Below, one piece after another: positions 46,747 through 58,500 of a stretch of DNA of 64,000 nt (its first letter is position 1; every line of letters starts with the position of its first letter). The DNA is taken from assembly GCA_964017065.1 (NCBI GenBank), contig OZ024785.1, positions 15,446,102 through 15,510,101 of the forward strand, written 5' to 3'. The notes under the pieces were generated by a model, which did not search any database, was not told where the DNA came from, and worked only from the letters and a program-made list of their open reading frames with translations. The stretch is from Haliclona indistincta. Lineage: Eukaryota > Porifera > Demospongiae > Haplosclerida > Chalinidae. The position numbers were made by a program, and so were the translations under genes.

Positions 46747-46963
46747 TTGTGTTTTCATATGTGATATTTCCATACCAGCATTTTGTGTTGTGGCTGCCGT
46801 GTATTATTTCTTGTCTGTGGAGCTAGAAAGATTTTGTCCTTTTCTCTCTACAGGTGAAGAATGGTGAGAACATATGTTACCTGTATGCTAGTGTGCTGCC
46901 TCGCTTGTTCACGTCGTCGAAGACACACCGGACTATGGTGTTCAACAGAAATAAACTAAAGAG
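43232..46963 (+). CDS. Helical-repeat (HEAT/ARM-like) protein, unrecognised; incomplete at N gap
   Basis: Start ATG at 43232 (MAGNGGGQQQLLSEVKLQWS). Exons: 43232-43353, 43528-43613, 44075-44206, 44307-44359, 44953-45060, 45475-46645 and 46854-46963. Phases agree from exon 1 to 4 and from 5 to 7. The step from exon 4 to 5 does not, so a small exon is probably missed. The 390-codon exon 6 is rich in amphipathic Leu-heavy helices with no membrane segment, and has two acidic stretches (EKDENSSDEESEMEAQD-type near 45860; GSEEETEAEGNDLELMDEEE near 46500). This looks like an alpha-solenoid scaffold. I cannot name the family. The gene continues toward the N gap at 47279. It is the only intact copy of the 5' end; broken copies sit at 18.1 and 31.8 kb. 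Confidence 0.7.
43656..43754. repeat. (CA)n microsatellite
   Basis: A CA run with CGCT interruptions, in an intron of the helical-repeat gene. Confidence 0.95.
43972..44060. mobile_element. Partial copy of the E1 palindrome centre
   Basis: Matches the centre of the E1 hairpin: ACCTCCCTATTAAATTAACC, a spacer with ACTATCGAGAACAG, then the complementary TTAATTTAGGGAGGTA. The outer arms are missing. Confidence 0.7.
44397..44510. mobile_element. Short hairpin MITE, second full copy
   Basis: Same sequence and ends as the element at 1080-1195 (AGTGTCACCTTCATGCACTA at the left, its complement at the right). Located in an intron of the helical-repeat gene. Confidence 0.72.
46692..46744. repeat. (GT)n microsatellite
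   Basis: A GT run of about 53 bases in the intron after the large exon of the helical-repeat gene. Confidence 0.96.
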
Positions 46964-47059
46964 GTGTGTCCTCATTAATGCATTAGTGCTGTATTATATA
47001 GTCCATATGCAACACCTGTTGTGCTCTACATGTGTCTGTTTTTCCATCCACTAATTGTC

Positions 47060-47215
<156 letters not shown>

Positions 47216-47278
47216 CTTTTGTGCCTGTTTATCTGACCATTATTACATAGTACGTCATCTTTCACCAATCAGATTGCT

Positions 47279-47478
47279 NNNNNNNNNNNNNNNNNNNNNN
47301 NNNNNNNNNNNNNNNNNNNNNNNNNNNNNNNNNNNNNNNNNNNNNNNNNNNNNNNNNNNNNNNNNNNNNNNNNNNNNNNNNNNNNNNNNNNNNNNNNNNN
47401 NNNNNNNNNNNNNNNNNNNNNNNNNNNNNNNNNNNNNNNNNNNNNNNNNNNNNNNNNNNNNNNNNNNNNNNNNNNNNN
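47279..47478. other. Assembly gap, 200 N
   Basis: Exactly 200 unknown bases, a typical placeholder size, so the true length is unknown. Sequence after it is repeat-derived and does not continue the helical-repeat gene. Confidence 0.99.
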
Positions 47479-47639
47479 CCAAAACGTTTATGAACGTATG
47501 TACCTTGCTTGTCTTGCCTGACTCAGCTGTTTCGCGGTCTGTCTTGCTCTCCAACAGGCTACCGTGAACGTACACACGCAGTTTAAAATGACGTATTCTA
47601 CTGAACATTAATTAACTATTTCCCATAATCGCGCACGCG

Positions 47640-47910
47640 CATTTAAGTACCTAGGTAGTCAACTATGGGCGCTTTTGTCGTCAGAGAGGTCAAAGACAGC
47701 CGTCAAGGTGAGCCAGCCATACATAACTCGAGAACGAAAGCACTTTAGCAAAATCCACGAGTCAGATTGCAAGCCATTGTCATGCTAAGCCTGTTCATAC
47801 CTTTACCGAGTTTCAGAAGTGAGCGATGGTCTCTGCAGCTCATTGGACAGACAGAATGAACGAATGACAGAGCAAGTACCGTAACCCTCGCGCATGCGCC
47901 GAGGGTTAAT
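47640..47910. repeat. Dispersed repeat of the 2.7-4.2 kb family plus CGCATGCGC unit
   Basis: Contains GTACCTAGGTAGTCAACTAT, the CTCGAGAACGAAAGCAC block and, at 47877-47909, the CGCATGCGC-core unit. Confidence 0.78.
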
Positions 47911-49250
47911 AATAGTTAAGTTCCTGACTGTAACAACAATGAGAGTTTATGAAATACAGAGGGGCAAGCTACATGAGCGAAATACAAGAACTGAGTGTTT
48001 AGCTACGAGACACAAGAACAGAGTGTTTAGCTATGAGGCAGAAGAACAGAGTGTTTAGAGAAGATTGCATGTGTGTTGTACATTAAAGCTAGAGGAGCTT
48101 TGTAGTAACGTGACTCAGAAACTTAGAGGACTGAATTAGCTGGGATCAAAATTCTAATATCAAATCACGACACACAGTATTTAAACAGAGAGAGGAACAA
48201 TGACTACAACACTCACATGACAAAAATACAAGAGGTGACAGACTGACTGACTACAACAAGACTGAGGATTACAAGAAATAACAAACATCACTACAAGCTT
48301 TACTGCTGGCACTGGTGTTCAGAAGTCAGCTCAGGCTATTCAATGTATGTACTACACAGCAAGAAGAACAACTAACACAGCACGAAAAGTCTGATTTATA
48401 ACATATGCAATTGCGATCACATGTGAATTAAATATGAACGGTCATATTTGATTCACATGTGGTGATTATCACATATGGTTGTCATCTGAACATAGATGTG
48501 CTACACGTGTGCTCCAGTATATCAACTGTAGTTCACATTTTTATCCTATTTGCTACACGTGTGCTCCATGATGGTCATATGTATCATACCTGTGTTCTAC
48601 CTGTAGCTCACATTGTTCACAGATGTGGATCATATGAAGTTAAACAACTATAAAGTTATCTAGTGACAAGCGACAAGGACTAACAGTGAACACAAGGACT
48701 AATGGTGAACACAACATAAGACAAGGTAGTGTGTCTGCTGTTTAGCAGAGAGAACACAACATACATGCATGAAGGCAGCATTCAGCTATCATAACAATGA
48801 AGGCAACATACAGCTATCATAACAGAATCTGTATGCATACTGTACACAAGGCAACAACAGAGCAGTGCTAATTATTTTTTGAATCAAGCACAGAGTGTTT
48901 TTCTATGTGAAACAAACACAAAGTGTGATTGTACATGAAACTAGCACAAAGTGTGATTTTACATGAAACAAACACAAAGTGTGAATTTAAAAGTATTGTT
49001 ATTTTCACTTACTTTTCAAGAATGCAGGTGTCCTCGTAAATGGTACTGTCAGCTTACATCCGCTCCATAGGAATCTGAGAATATGAGATGAACATTACAT
49101 AAAACAAGATCAGATGAAGTGTTTCAAGACAAGAAAGCAGCAAAATCTATGATACACAAGAACAGCACCACAACAATATACCACAATAAGGAAGGGAAAT
49201 GGGACCTCTTAGGCACACAGCAAGAAGGCTTTATAATTTTACACGAACAA
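47911..49250. other. Non-coding sequence with short local repeats
   Basis: No gene supported. It includes short direct repeats such as ACAAGAACAGAGTGTTTAGC (48000-48060), GCTACACGTGTGCTCCA at 48499 and 48550, and CACAAAGTGTGA several times at 48900-48985. AT-rich. Confidence 0.5.
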
Positions 49251-50335
49251 CAACAACAATAACAGAGGGCTGTACCTATATCAGATTCCTATTGTACATG
49301 ACCACACCACCTAGTGTAGTTAACAATAGTCATCCTCCTGCTATGTTCAGAGCAAACATTTCAATTTTAAACCATAGCCAGAACCAGAACTGACTGTTTG
49401 AGTGACTAGAGGTCAAACAAAACTTGACTTGCTCAATGGAACTGGTATACCATAACACTCCTTCATAACCTTAGACGCATCACTCACATAACCAATAGAA
49501 TACCTATTAGAATTGAGTAAAATCAGTAATGTCAATATTCTGAAACACACACACACAACGATATAGTACAGCCACACAATAGAGTGGCACGTTACATTCC
49601 TTCTGCCAGAACTAGAGCAAACTGAAGCAAAATACACATTGTTGTCATTAATACTCACAAGGCATTGGTCGTGAACCAGAAAGTTTGAGTACTAAGCAAG
49701 CAAGTTAACCAGTACAGTAAGCTACACGTGTGAAAAACAGACGGGTAAGCTACATAATGAATGAACGTGAATCAACATGAAACTAGCACAAAGTGCCCAC
49801 CAGCCATGGGTAAGCAACATGAGTGTACCAAGAAGCATTCTCTAACAGTACGTACACAAGAAGCATTCTCTAACAGTACGTACACAAGAAGCATTGTCTA
49901 ACTGGCTGTACCAGTATTTATATAAATGCTGGGCTGTACCTGTATTTATATCATGTTCCTATTGTACATGACCACACCAAGCTAGCTAGCTTCAAAGTAG
50001 TAGTCTAGACAGGTGACCTCTTGCTGTGTTTGGAGCAAATATTCATAGTAGAACTGACCTTTTGGGTGAATCTTGACTTGCTCAATGGAACTGGTATACC
50101 ACAACACTCCTTCATGACACATCACTCACATTATAGGTAATGGAATACCTATAATAATAATTATTGAGTAAATCAGTAATGTCAATATTCTGAAACAAAC
50201 ACACACCGGTATAGTACAGCCACACATTAGAGAGTACACGTTGCATTCCTTCTGAGAGCAAACTGAAGCAAAATACACATTGTTGTCATTAACAGTATAC
50301 AGTGAGCTCAAACCGAACTCACAAGACATTATTAT
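49250..50335. repeat. Direct duplication of a ~400-bp segment
   Basis: The blocks CTATTGTACATGACCACACC (49287 and 49959) and CTTGACTTGCTCAATGGAAC (about 49425 and 50075), through AATACACATTGTTGTCATTA (about 49630 and 50270), occur twice in the same order. Short tandem copies of AGACACACATAGCAAGA follow at 50336-50450. Confidence 0.8.
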
Positions 50336-50644
50336 AGACACATAGCAAGAAGACACACATAGCAAGAAGACATTATTATAGACACATAGCAAGAAGACAC
50401 ACATAGCAAGAAGACACACATAGCAAGAAGACACACATAGCAACATACTACATACTGACTCTGACTTAATGAATTCTTGGCGTAAAGAAAATTACAATGT
50501 ATATTATTTTAACTTTCGTCTACTCATTTTACGATAGAAAAAGGAGAAAGAGAGTGTCAGCTCACAGTAGTTTGTCCTGGCAGTGGAGGAGCTCAGTCTC
50601 TTTCTCAGCTAGTGAGAGTCTGGTCATTTGTAGCTGGTCATCTT

Positions 50645-50695
50645 AGGGAGGGAGGGAGGGAGGGAGGGAGGGAGGGAGGGAGGGAGAGAGGGAGA

Positions 50696-50779
<84 letters not shown>
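50645..50779. repeat. (GGGA)n/(GA)n microsatellite
   Basis: A purine-rich simple repeat of about 135 bases. Confidence 0.95.
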
Positions 50780-50780
<1 letters not shown>

Positions 50781-52117
50781 AGAGACTATATATGCCAGTG
50801 TACCAGTCTACACACATACACAAGAAGGATATGAGCTAATTGGTCCAGAATATGGATCGTGAACTGGAATGTGGAACTGAATTGAAGTAATTTTAACATG
50901 ATTATTTACACAATTATTATGAACTTGTTCTTTGTTGTAGTTATATCGTCCTGATCATGAATTACTTACAAAAAGAATAAATTATTCTCACTTACACACT
51001 CACTGAGTATTTCTTAGTAAAATGGAACTTTTGCACAGATGGCGGACAAGATTACATGAGCAGTTTTAGTACATTTTACACAACCAAAGAAAGATTAACA
51101 CTGCTTTCTAATTCTTATAACAAAAAATTGAAAGTGTAGCTCGCGCGCTACAGTGATGTTGATTCTTGTGGATGAAGCCGTCTTTACAGGCTACTGACTT
51201 TGAAGGTTCTACATCTAGTAAAAAAAGCCAGCTAAAGCTTACAGAAAGTTAACATAAACCTTAATTGTGGACGGTATCCCGTAACCTTAATTGTTCAACA
51301 AATTATTTTAACATGACTACAAACATGACTACAATTGGTAGAGCTAGGCACTGCATGACAACTCACAATAGTAACAGCAGAGAGAAAGCTTTATCAGTTA
51401 CCATCTGCCATATGCTCCTGCTCCATGAGCAAGAGACACTGATCGAAGCTTTGAAGTGAGTTGCTCTGAAAAGAGAAACAAACTATTAGCATTGTCTAGT
51501 ATAATGTGTCTCATATGCTCTATCACACACAAACAGCAAATTCAAGTAAACATCTTGCCCACAGGTAATTAACTAAATAGACAGCTATATAGCCAGAAAG
51601 CTCAATAGACCGACAGCAAACTCACTAGAAAGAAAACAAAGTGTTGGACTGTAGCTACAGTCCTAGCCCCAGTTTCTTAACAGCGTCAAGAAAGACACTG
51701 AGTGAAAGAGATCTGGACAGAATCATAATCAAGATCTCCATGCAGTAGCTTACTTTTGCTCTTGGCTACAGCAACATGAGCTATCGTGATCGAGAGCAGT
51801 AGATGATCCTTCAGCTGCGAGCAAGGGTCATGTGAGTGAAATCTAGTAAACGATCGTTTACCTCTGTACACGCGCAGCCGCTTCTGCATGTTGTTGACTA
51901 CCTGCAGCTCTGCTGTCCTGTGGTTGCATAGTTTACATAGGTTGGTATGTAATATCAATACATCATGTATGACCTCTTTCTCTGCAGTTTCATATTGCAG
52001 CACAATACTTCATGCAGTGAGCAGTGCCTGACAGACTAACACGCCTAGCCTGTCTACCGGTATGTTGTTTATGTCATAAAAAGTACTCTAGCTCTTCTCT
52101 AGTTTTCATCCACAGGA
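50780..52117. other. 5' flank of the transposase gene, no gene supported
   Basis: AT-rich sequence. A non-coding first exon for the transposase is possible, because an AG (TCCACAG) sits immediately before GAATG at 52111-52120. The open frames at 51265 and 51686 have no recognised domain. I searched by eye for a left CACTG terminus matching the right end at 61708 and did not find one. Confidence 0.45.
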
Positions 52118-55100
52118 ATGTACTTTTGTTGTGTCTGCTCTGGCTTTGCCAGCCAGAAATTTGCTTTTGTTTTACGGCACATGAAAACACATGAAAAAGA
52201 TCCAGGACTAAAACTAGTGTGCCCAATCTCAGAGTGCGATCGCAAGAGGCCATACACGAACTATGAATCTTACCGATCGCACATCAACAGAAAACATCCC
52301 TTTCTGATCAAAAGATCATTGAACAGGACTGGAAGTGATCCTGACTGTGATCCTGATGAACCAGCAGAGGTAGAACAAGACTCAGAGTTTTCTGATGAGG
52401 AGAATGAAGAGGATGAACACGAAGAGGCAATGGAGACTAGTACAGATGACTCAGATAGGAGCAGTCTACAGTTTGCTGCAGCACATTTCCTGTTGAAGAC
52501 TAGAGAGGAAAGGAGGATTACACAAAGAGCAACGGATGGCATAGTAAAGGACATGACTGACCTGTGGGAGAAAGCTATTGAACAAGTATAAACACACTAT
52601 AAGATTATTGTTTTAACTTTATACCATTCCACATTCAGGTGAAACAAAGAATTGAAGAATGTGACTCACAAGAGTCAATACAAGAATGTTTCGAAAGTAT
52701 TCGTGGTCCGTTTGACGACTTGGAGACAAAACACAAGCAGCAAAAGTTCTACAGAGAACATTGTGGGCTTTTGGTTAGTCAACACATTCACACAAACAGC
52801 TTAACTTTATTGCTATTATCTTCAGGAACCTGTGGAACGAAATTTAGGCTATCGGCATGAGCTGATCAATGGGAAGAGTGTTCAGGTGGTTGACCAGTGT
52901 ATGGATGTCCCATTACTCAAATCACTGCAGCTTCTTCTGGAAACAGATGTTGTCATAGAACAAGTACGAAATCATGAATTGTAGTAATACTAGACAATAG
53001 TGCATGTGTATGTTTTGAAGTTAGGGGCATAGACACAGTGGACACTCGCCATAAGCTGATAGACAGAAAATAACTAGCAACAATAATTATTGCTATTGTC
53101 TAAATTGGTTATACTAAGTGGCTTCCTATAAGATTTGTATGCTTGCGTAGATTTTAACCTATATTATTTATTACGATAGGTATTTAACTCACATTCATCT
53201 CCTGATGGAGAACTGGGTGACTTTTGTGATGGCACTAAGTACAGAAACTGTGAGCTGTTTCAAGAAGACCCCACTGCTCTACAGATACAGCTGTACTATG
53301 ACGAAGTGGATGTGTGCAATGAGATAGGATCTAAAAGCACAGTGCACAAGTTAGGTAAACTATAAATACAATCAACATTATGTAATTACGTAATAGCTGC
53401 TTTACTAACCTGTAGGATTGATTTACTACACACTTGGAAACTTGCATCCAAAGTATAGATCTACACTCAAGTCAATCCATCTTCTCAACATCACTTACTT
53501 CCATCAAATACAACGCTATGGAATAGACGAAATATTAAAACCCATAGTAGAAGATGTTAAGAAACTAGAAGAGGCAAGACTTTATAGCATAAGCATAAGT
53601 GATTGTCTTCATTTTGTCTATAGAAAGACGGAGTTATGTTCAAAGTTGAGGGACAATTAAGAAAATTCCGTGGAACAATCACTGTAGTATCAGGTGACAA
53701 TCTGTCATCTCAGTTAATAGGCGGATACAAAGCATTGAATGCAGCATTCAGAAAGTGTCGGTATTGCATGGCAACAGATGAATCAATGAAAACACAGGTA
53801 TATAAGTGTCTTTAGAGTGATCATTGGTTTTATTATTTTATTTTTGATAGTTCAGGGAAGATCAGTTCCAGCTAAGAACGAGAGGCACTCACAGGACTCA
53901 TTGCAATGGTCTTAATGGACCATTGCACAAGCACTTTGCAACTACCTATGGCTTGACTAGAGACGCACTTTTAAACTCTTGTCAGTACTTTCATATAGTC
54001 GACGGACTAGTACCAGATGTAATGCACGACATTCTTGAAGGAACGCTACCACTGGTGACAAAGCTGCTACTGCAACACTTTATTCATGAAAGACGCCTAT
54101 TCACACTTGATCAGCTCAACAGTCGGATAGCATCATTCAAGTATGGATCAGCAGTGAAAAACAAGCCTTCTACTATTACAACAAGCAGTTTTAACTCTAC
54201 TGACGCAAAACTACGACAGTCAGGTATGCCTGAAAACACTAAATTCAATAAGTTTATTATTATTATTGTTTTAGCTTCACAGATGTGGTGTTTGGCACGA
54301 CTTCTTCCCCTTATGATAGGCGATCTAGTTCCAACAGATGATGACATATGGGAGAATTACCTCACTCTCTTAGATATCGTCGACTATGCACTTGCACCAA
54401 GAACAACCAAGGAAAAGGCTGCCTACCTAGCTGTGCTAGTAGAAGATTTTTTGAGTGAATTTTCACGCTTGTATGATCGACCTCTGATCCCAAAAATGCA
54501 CTACATGGTTCATTTGGCAACTTGGATGCTACTGTAAGAATCTTTTAGTTTTAAGCATGTACCTATTCTTGCCTTGATGTAGGTGTGGACCTCTAGCTCG
54601 ACTTTGGTGCATGCGTTATGAAGCAAAACACAGCTTTTTTAAGCACTTAGCAAGGGTTATTCATAATTTTAAGAATGTACCAAAGACTGTAGCACTGAGA
54701 CACCAAAACTACATGTGTCTTCACCTCTATAACAAAAAGACATATTTACAGGCTTCTCATGAGTACTCCTCAGGTATAGATGTACTCTATCCAATTACTT
54801 TTAATACACCACTCACTTTAGGCAATCCAGTGACGGTTGGATCTCTGGAATTCTCTGAACAATTGTTAATTGCAGTCTCTGAGCTGACAGAAGATTCAAT
54901 TGTTCACCTGTAAGGAAAAATTATTACACATTATAGATTATTTTTTGTCATACAGTGTTACAAGAGTTAGCATCGATGGCAATGAGTATGCAAAGTCATC
55001 TGTGGTTCTGTGCGGTTTTGAGTATGGGCTACCTGTATTTGGGGAAGTAAAACATCTGCTTATCACAGCACTTCAAGAGGTCATCTTCGTAATGGACACA

Positions 55101-55277
55101 ATGTCATCGGACTACTTCGACAGACATTACCACAGCTACCATGTTGTTCCAGAAAGGGACCACCTAATTATCGTCAAATCTCATCAGCTTTTAGACCACC
55201 AAGTCTTGCATGCAAACAAAACCAATACATTAGATGACAACCTGTTTGTTTGTGTCAAATATCATGTTTTTCCTTAA
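52118..55277 (+). CDS. CACTA/EnSpm-like transposase with N-terminal zinc fingers
   Basis: Ten exons: 52118-52585, 52639-52773, 52826-52963, 53180-53354, 53416-53573, 53624-53797, 53851-54223, 54275-54533, 54583-54909 and 54956-55277. All phases agree, and the coding length of 2529 bases gives 842 aa plus stop. The N-terminus has two C2H2 fingers (C-x2-C..HMKTH near residues 4-25; C-x4-C..H-x4-H near 35-62), then an acidic stretch. The core carries conserved-looking acidic sites: VVSGDN, DVMHDILEG and RYEAKHSFFK, in the order expected for a DDE catalytic triad. The DxMHD and MRYEAKH signatures resemble transposases of the CACTA/Mirage/Chapaev group and their many invertebrate relatives. The intron at 53574-53623 begins with GC instead of GT. 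No stop or frameshift was seen, so it may be recently active or domesticated. The SAM-domain accessory gene follows 245 bases downstream. Confidence 0.82.
53574..53623 (+). other. GC-AG intron of 50 bases
   Basis: The exon ends GAAGAG, followed by GCAAGA, a standard GC-type donor, and the intron closes with TCTATAG. Reading through instead of splicing hits a stop within about 30 codons, and splicing restores the frame into KDGVMFKVEGQ. Confidence 0.75.
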
Positions 55278-55521
55278 TATAACTGCTACTACTTATTTAT
55301 TAAATGTTACTACTTACTTGTTTACTACTTACTTACTTCGATTCCCTTCTTCCTTGTCTCACGTGCTAGCTGAGAGCGCGCTTTCGCGCGCGATAAATTC
55401 CATCGGCTATTGCGTTTCTTTTAGCGCGGCTATGAGCAGCTGCTGAGTTTCTTCGCGAGGTAGCTGGCTACGTTCAACTTGCTCTACTTATCTGCTGCAA
55501 GAAAAAGCAAACACACAAGCC
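55278..55521. promoter_or_regulatory. Intergenic region between transposase and accessory gene
   Basis: 244 bases between the transposase stop and the ATG at 55522. Contains repeated TTACTACTTACT, then a GC-rich core with CGCGCTTTCGCGCGCG at about 55377, unusual in this AT-rich setting and a plausible promoter. Inference from position and composition only. Confidence 0.4.
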
Positions 55522-58500
55522 ATGGATTCACTATCTTCTGCAGACATGGTATCGGACATTCTTACCGAAGAAGGAATCCCTCTATCTACCGTCTGCTACC
55601 TACGCGGTGAGCTAGCCCACGCAAACATGTATTACAAGAAAATTAAAAAGATTTCTATCGAAATCAAAAGGATGTAGGGTTGTAAAATCTACCACTGGTC
55701 CACAATGTAAACTAACAAGGAACAAGCATGGAATGGTAACACGATTGACTTGCTAACAGACCATAGATCCCTACATCAGTGGCTGCTGTGGTTGGTTATA
55801 GCTAGTTCAGCTAGTTGCTGTTGACTGACACCTAACGTGCATTCAGCTTGTGACAAAATATTGATCTTATGTACAGCCACTGATGTAGGGATCTATGGTC
55901 TGTTAGCAAGTCAATCGTGTTACCATTCCATGCTTGTTCCTTGTTAGTTTACATTGTGGACCAGTGGTAGATTTTACAACCCTACATCCTTTTGATTTCG
56001 ATAGAAATCTTTTTAATTTTCTTGTTTGTGTCCTTTTTTCTTTTTTAGCGAAGTGCAGTTCAATATCATGCACGTACTGAGCTGTCTTTGTTTCCACCAT
56101 TGGTTTAGTTTTCCTGTTGTTGGTGGCTTTTCTTTATTATTAAGAATTTTAAACTTGTAGCTAATAATAATTGTTATGCTGTACATATCAGCTCGCCTAG
56201 CAGTGGATACGAGCCCCGCCCACAATTGTTTGTAGACATGTACGGCGGTTGTAATTATCTGGCAAGCGTAGAATGGTGATCCTATACGAGCTTACCGTTC
56301 TTCGAAGACTCCAGACAAATACATGTACATGTATGTGTTCTCCGTGATCCATAAGGCGCGCGGCGATACTCAAGCTACTGCTTGGTCACGTGCGCTAACC
56401 ACTGCTTGGTCACGTGCGTATTGCGCAATCGCATCAATGGCGTCTAACACTTAGCTGACAATGGATCACAATCGAGAAACCGCGGAATTTATATCGACGT
56501 TTCGCTAAAAACTAAGTTCAAAAGGCACCTGCCAGGAGAATTTCATGACTGTTCATGGGTGTTTTGGTCTCGGCATTGCTCGCGTAAAGGCGCTAGGCGC
56601 GCTGAAGAAAGAAAGAAAGAAAGAAGAAAGAAGAAAACGAAGATGACGAAACACGATTTTCACCGTTTCCAGGTTCGTCACTTTAGCAACAACTTCGAGC
56701 AATCTCCTTGCTACTGTAAAATGGGGCAACGCCAGAGAGCAGATTTAAGTGTCTTTTGACGTATACAATTCATGACCAGGCGAAATATCAGCGTTTGAAC
56801 GCTAATACATTGTATGTAGCCGCCATCTTGTTTTCTCGTTCAACCCTACATAGGGAGGCACTACCGTGCCTCCCTAATAATGTTTTTATAAGTGACTTGT
56901 ACTTCCCGGTAGACAATGACGTAGACGGCACAGCCATTCTCCACTTGGTAAATGACCTTCAAGAGTTCATGGCACTTGTGCCTAAAGCTGGAGACAGACT
57001 AAAGATAAAGGCAGTTGTAAAAAAGGTGCGCATTCACAGTGTTGTAAAAGAAATGTGTACAATTTTTATTATTATATAATTTATTTCAAATTTACAGCAT
57101 CTCAAGTCAACCTCACTACACCATACCAATGAAAGTTACATGGAAGTGGTAAATAATTAAACAAAAGAGTAATACTTGCTGCTAACCCTTGCTATTTTTT
57201 TACCAATGCAGTCCACACCAGCTGCAAGTACTCTAAATGCTGAAAACACTCGAGATGTGGTATGAAAGTAAACACAATGAAATTAACAATACTTAAAATT
57301 TTTCCAGTCGTCTGCTGTTTCTGTGGCACACTCATTTCTCTATGGTGATGCAATTGAAGATGATGAGGTTGAAGGTGCTTATGGTGGTGATGAGATTGAT
57401 GGTGATTATGAGATTGATGGTGATTATGGTGGTGATGAGATTGATGGTGTGTCGAGTGTCGCAGCTGAAGGTGCCAATTTGTTGGAAGACAACCTATCTC
57501 CAGATATGGTATGGCATTAATAATGATAAGACAACTTTAAATTTTTTTGCAATCATAGAGTGTGTTTGGTAGTGTTGACTTGCTGATACCGCCTACTCCA
57601 AAGAAGACCAAAATAGAAGGAGCCAGCACTTCCTACACTCTGAACCCACTATCCTCAGTTGGCAAAATGCAACAACAAGCCACCAAGAAGAAACAAGAAG
57701 CACCACTACCGAACCCATTCCCCTTGCCGAAGAACTTCAAACCTTTAGTGACCATGGCACTAGAGAAAAAGTCCCTGACAGGCAAAGCTAGGACAAAGTT
57801 TATCACAGCACTGGCGCAGTCCATCTTTATGCACAAATCCTATCCAACAACCCAAGAGCTTACAGTTGTCGCTATAGCAGCAGTACAAAAGTGGGGTCTA
57901 CCATCTAGTAACAAGGTTGATGTTTGTGCATGCATATCTTAGAAGCAATGTTGCATTTGCTTATATGCAGGACTGGCTACTTGAAGGCCTACAGGAGAGG
58001 GTCAAGTATTTTCGACGAGAAAAACCCTCACAAAGCACAACGAATCATCCAAAAAAAACCAAAAAACCAGAAAAAAAAGCTATGCCGATTGAAGGTCCTA
58101 TGCCTATCATAGATGAAGGAGAGGATGAAGCCTCACATGGACGACATTTGAAGGTCCTCGCCTTGGAATGTCGGCGTACAAAACAAAACAACCTTGCCAT
58201 AAAGGAACTGATGGCCAGAACGTACGCCAGAAGAAGAGAGAGCATCATAGGCAAGAAAGTGGCGACGGACATGGTGCTTAAATCTTACCCACCATTGCAA
58301 CAGTATGACCATGTAAGTTAATACTTGTAAAATGAAAAGTCACATTATTGATTTACTTTTTTCAGCTCGTGGGAGAGTTTGACCGAGTTGTAGGGTGGTC
58401 TATCTCTACAGAAATCCAAGACAAGTGGCCAAAACTGGCAACACAGCTCCTTAAAATAGCAGGAGAAGAAACAGACAACGACACAATCACTACAATGCTT

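Noticed and set aside
53418..53660. Unspliced 80-codon exon ending in a stop at 53660
   Set aside because: Using the GC donor at 53574 restores the frame into a long conserved-looking stretch and makes the total length divisible by three.
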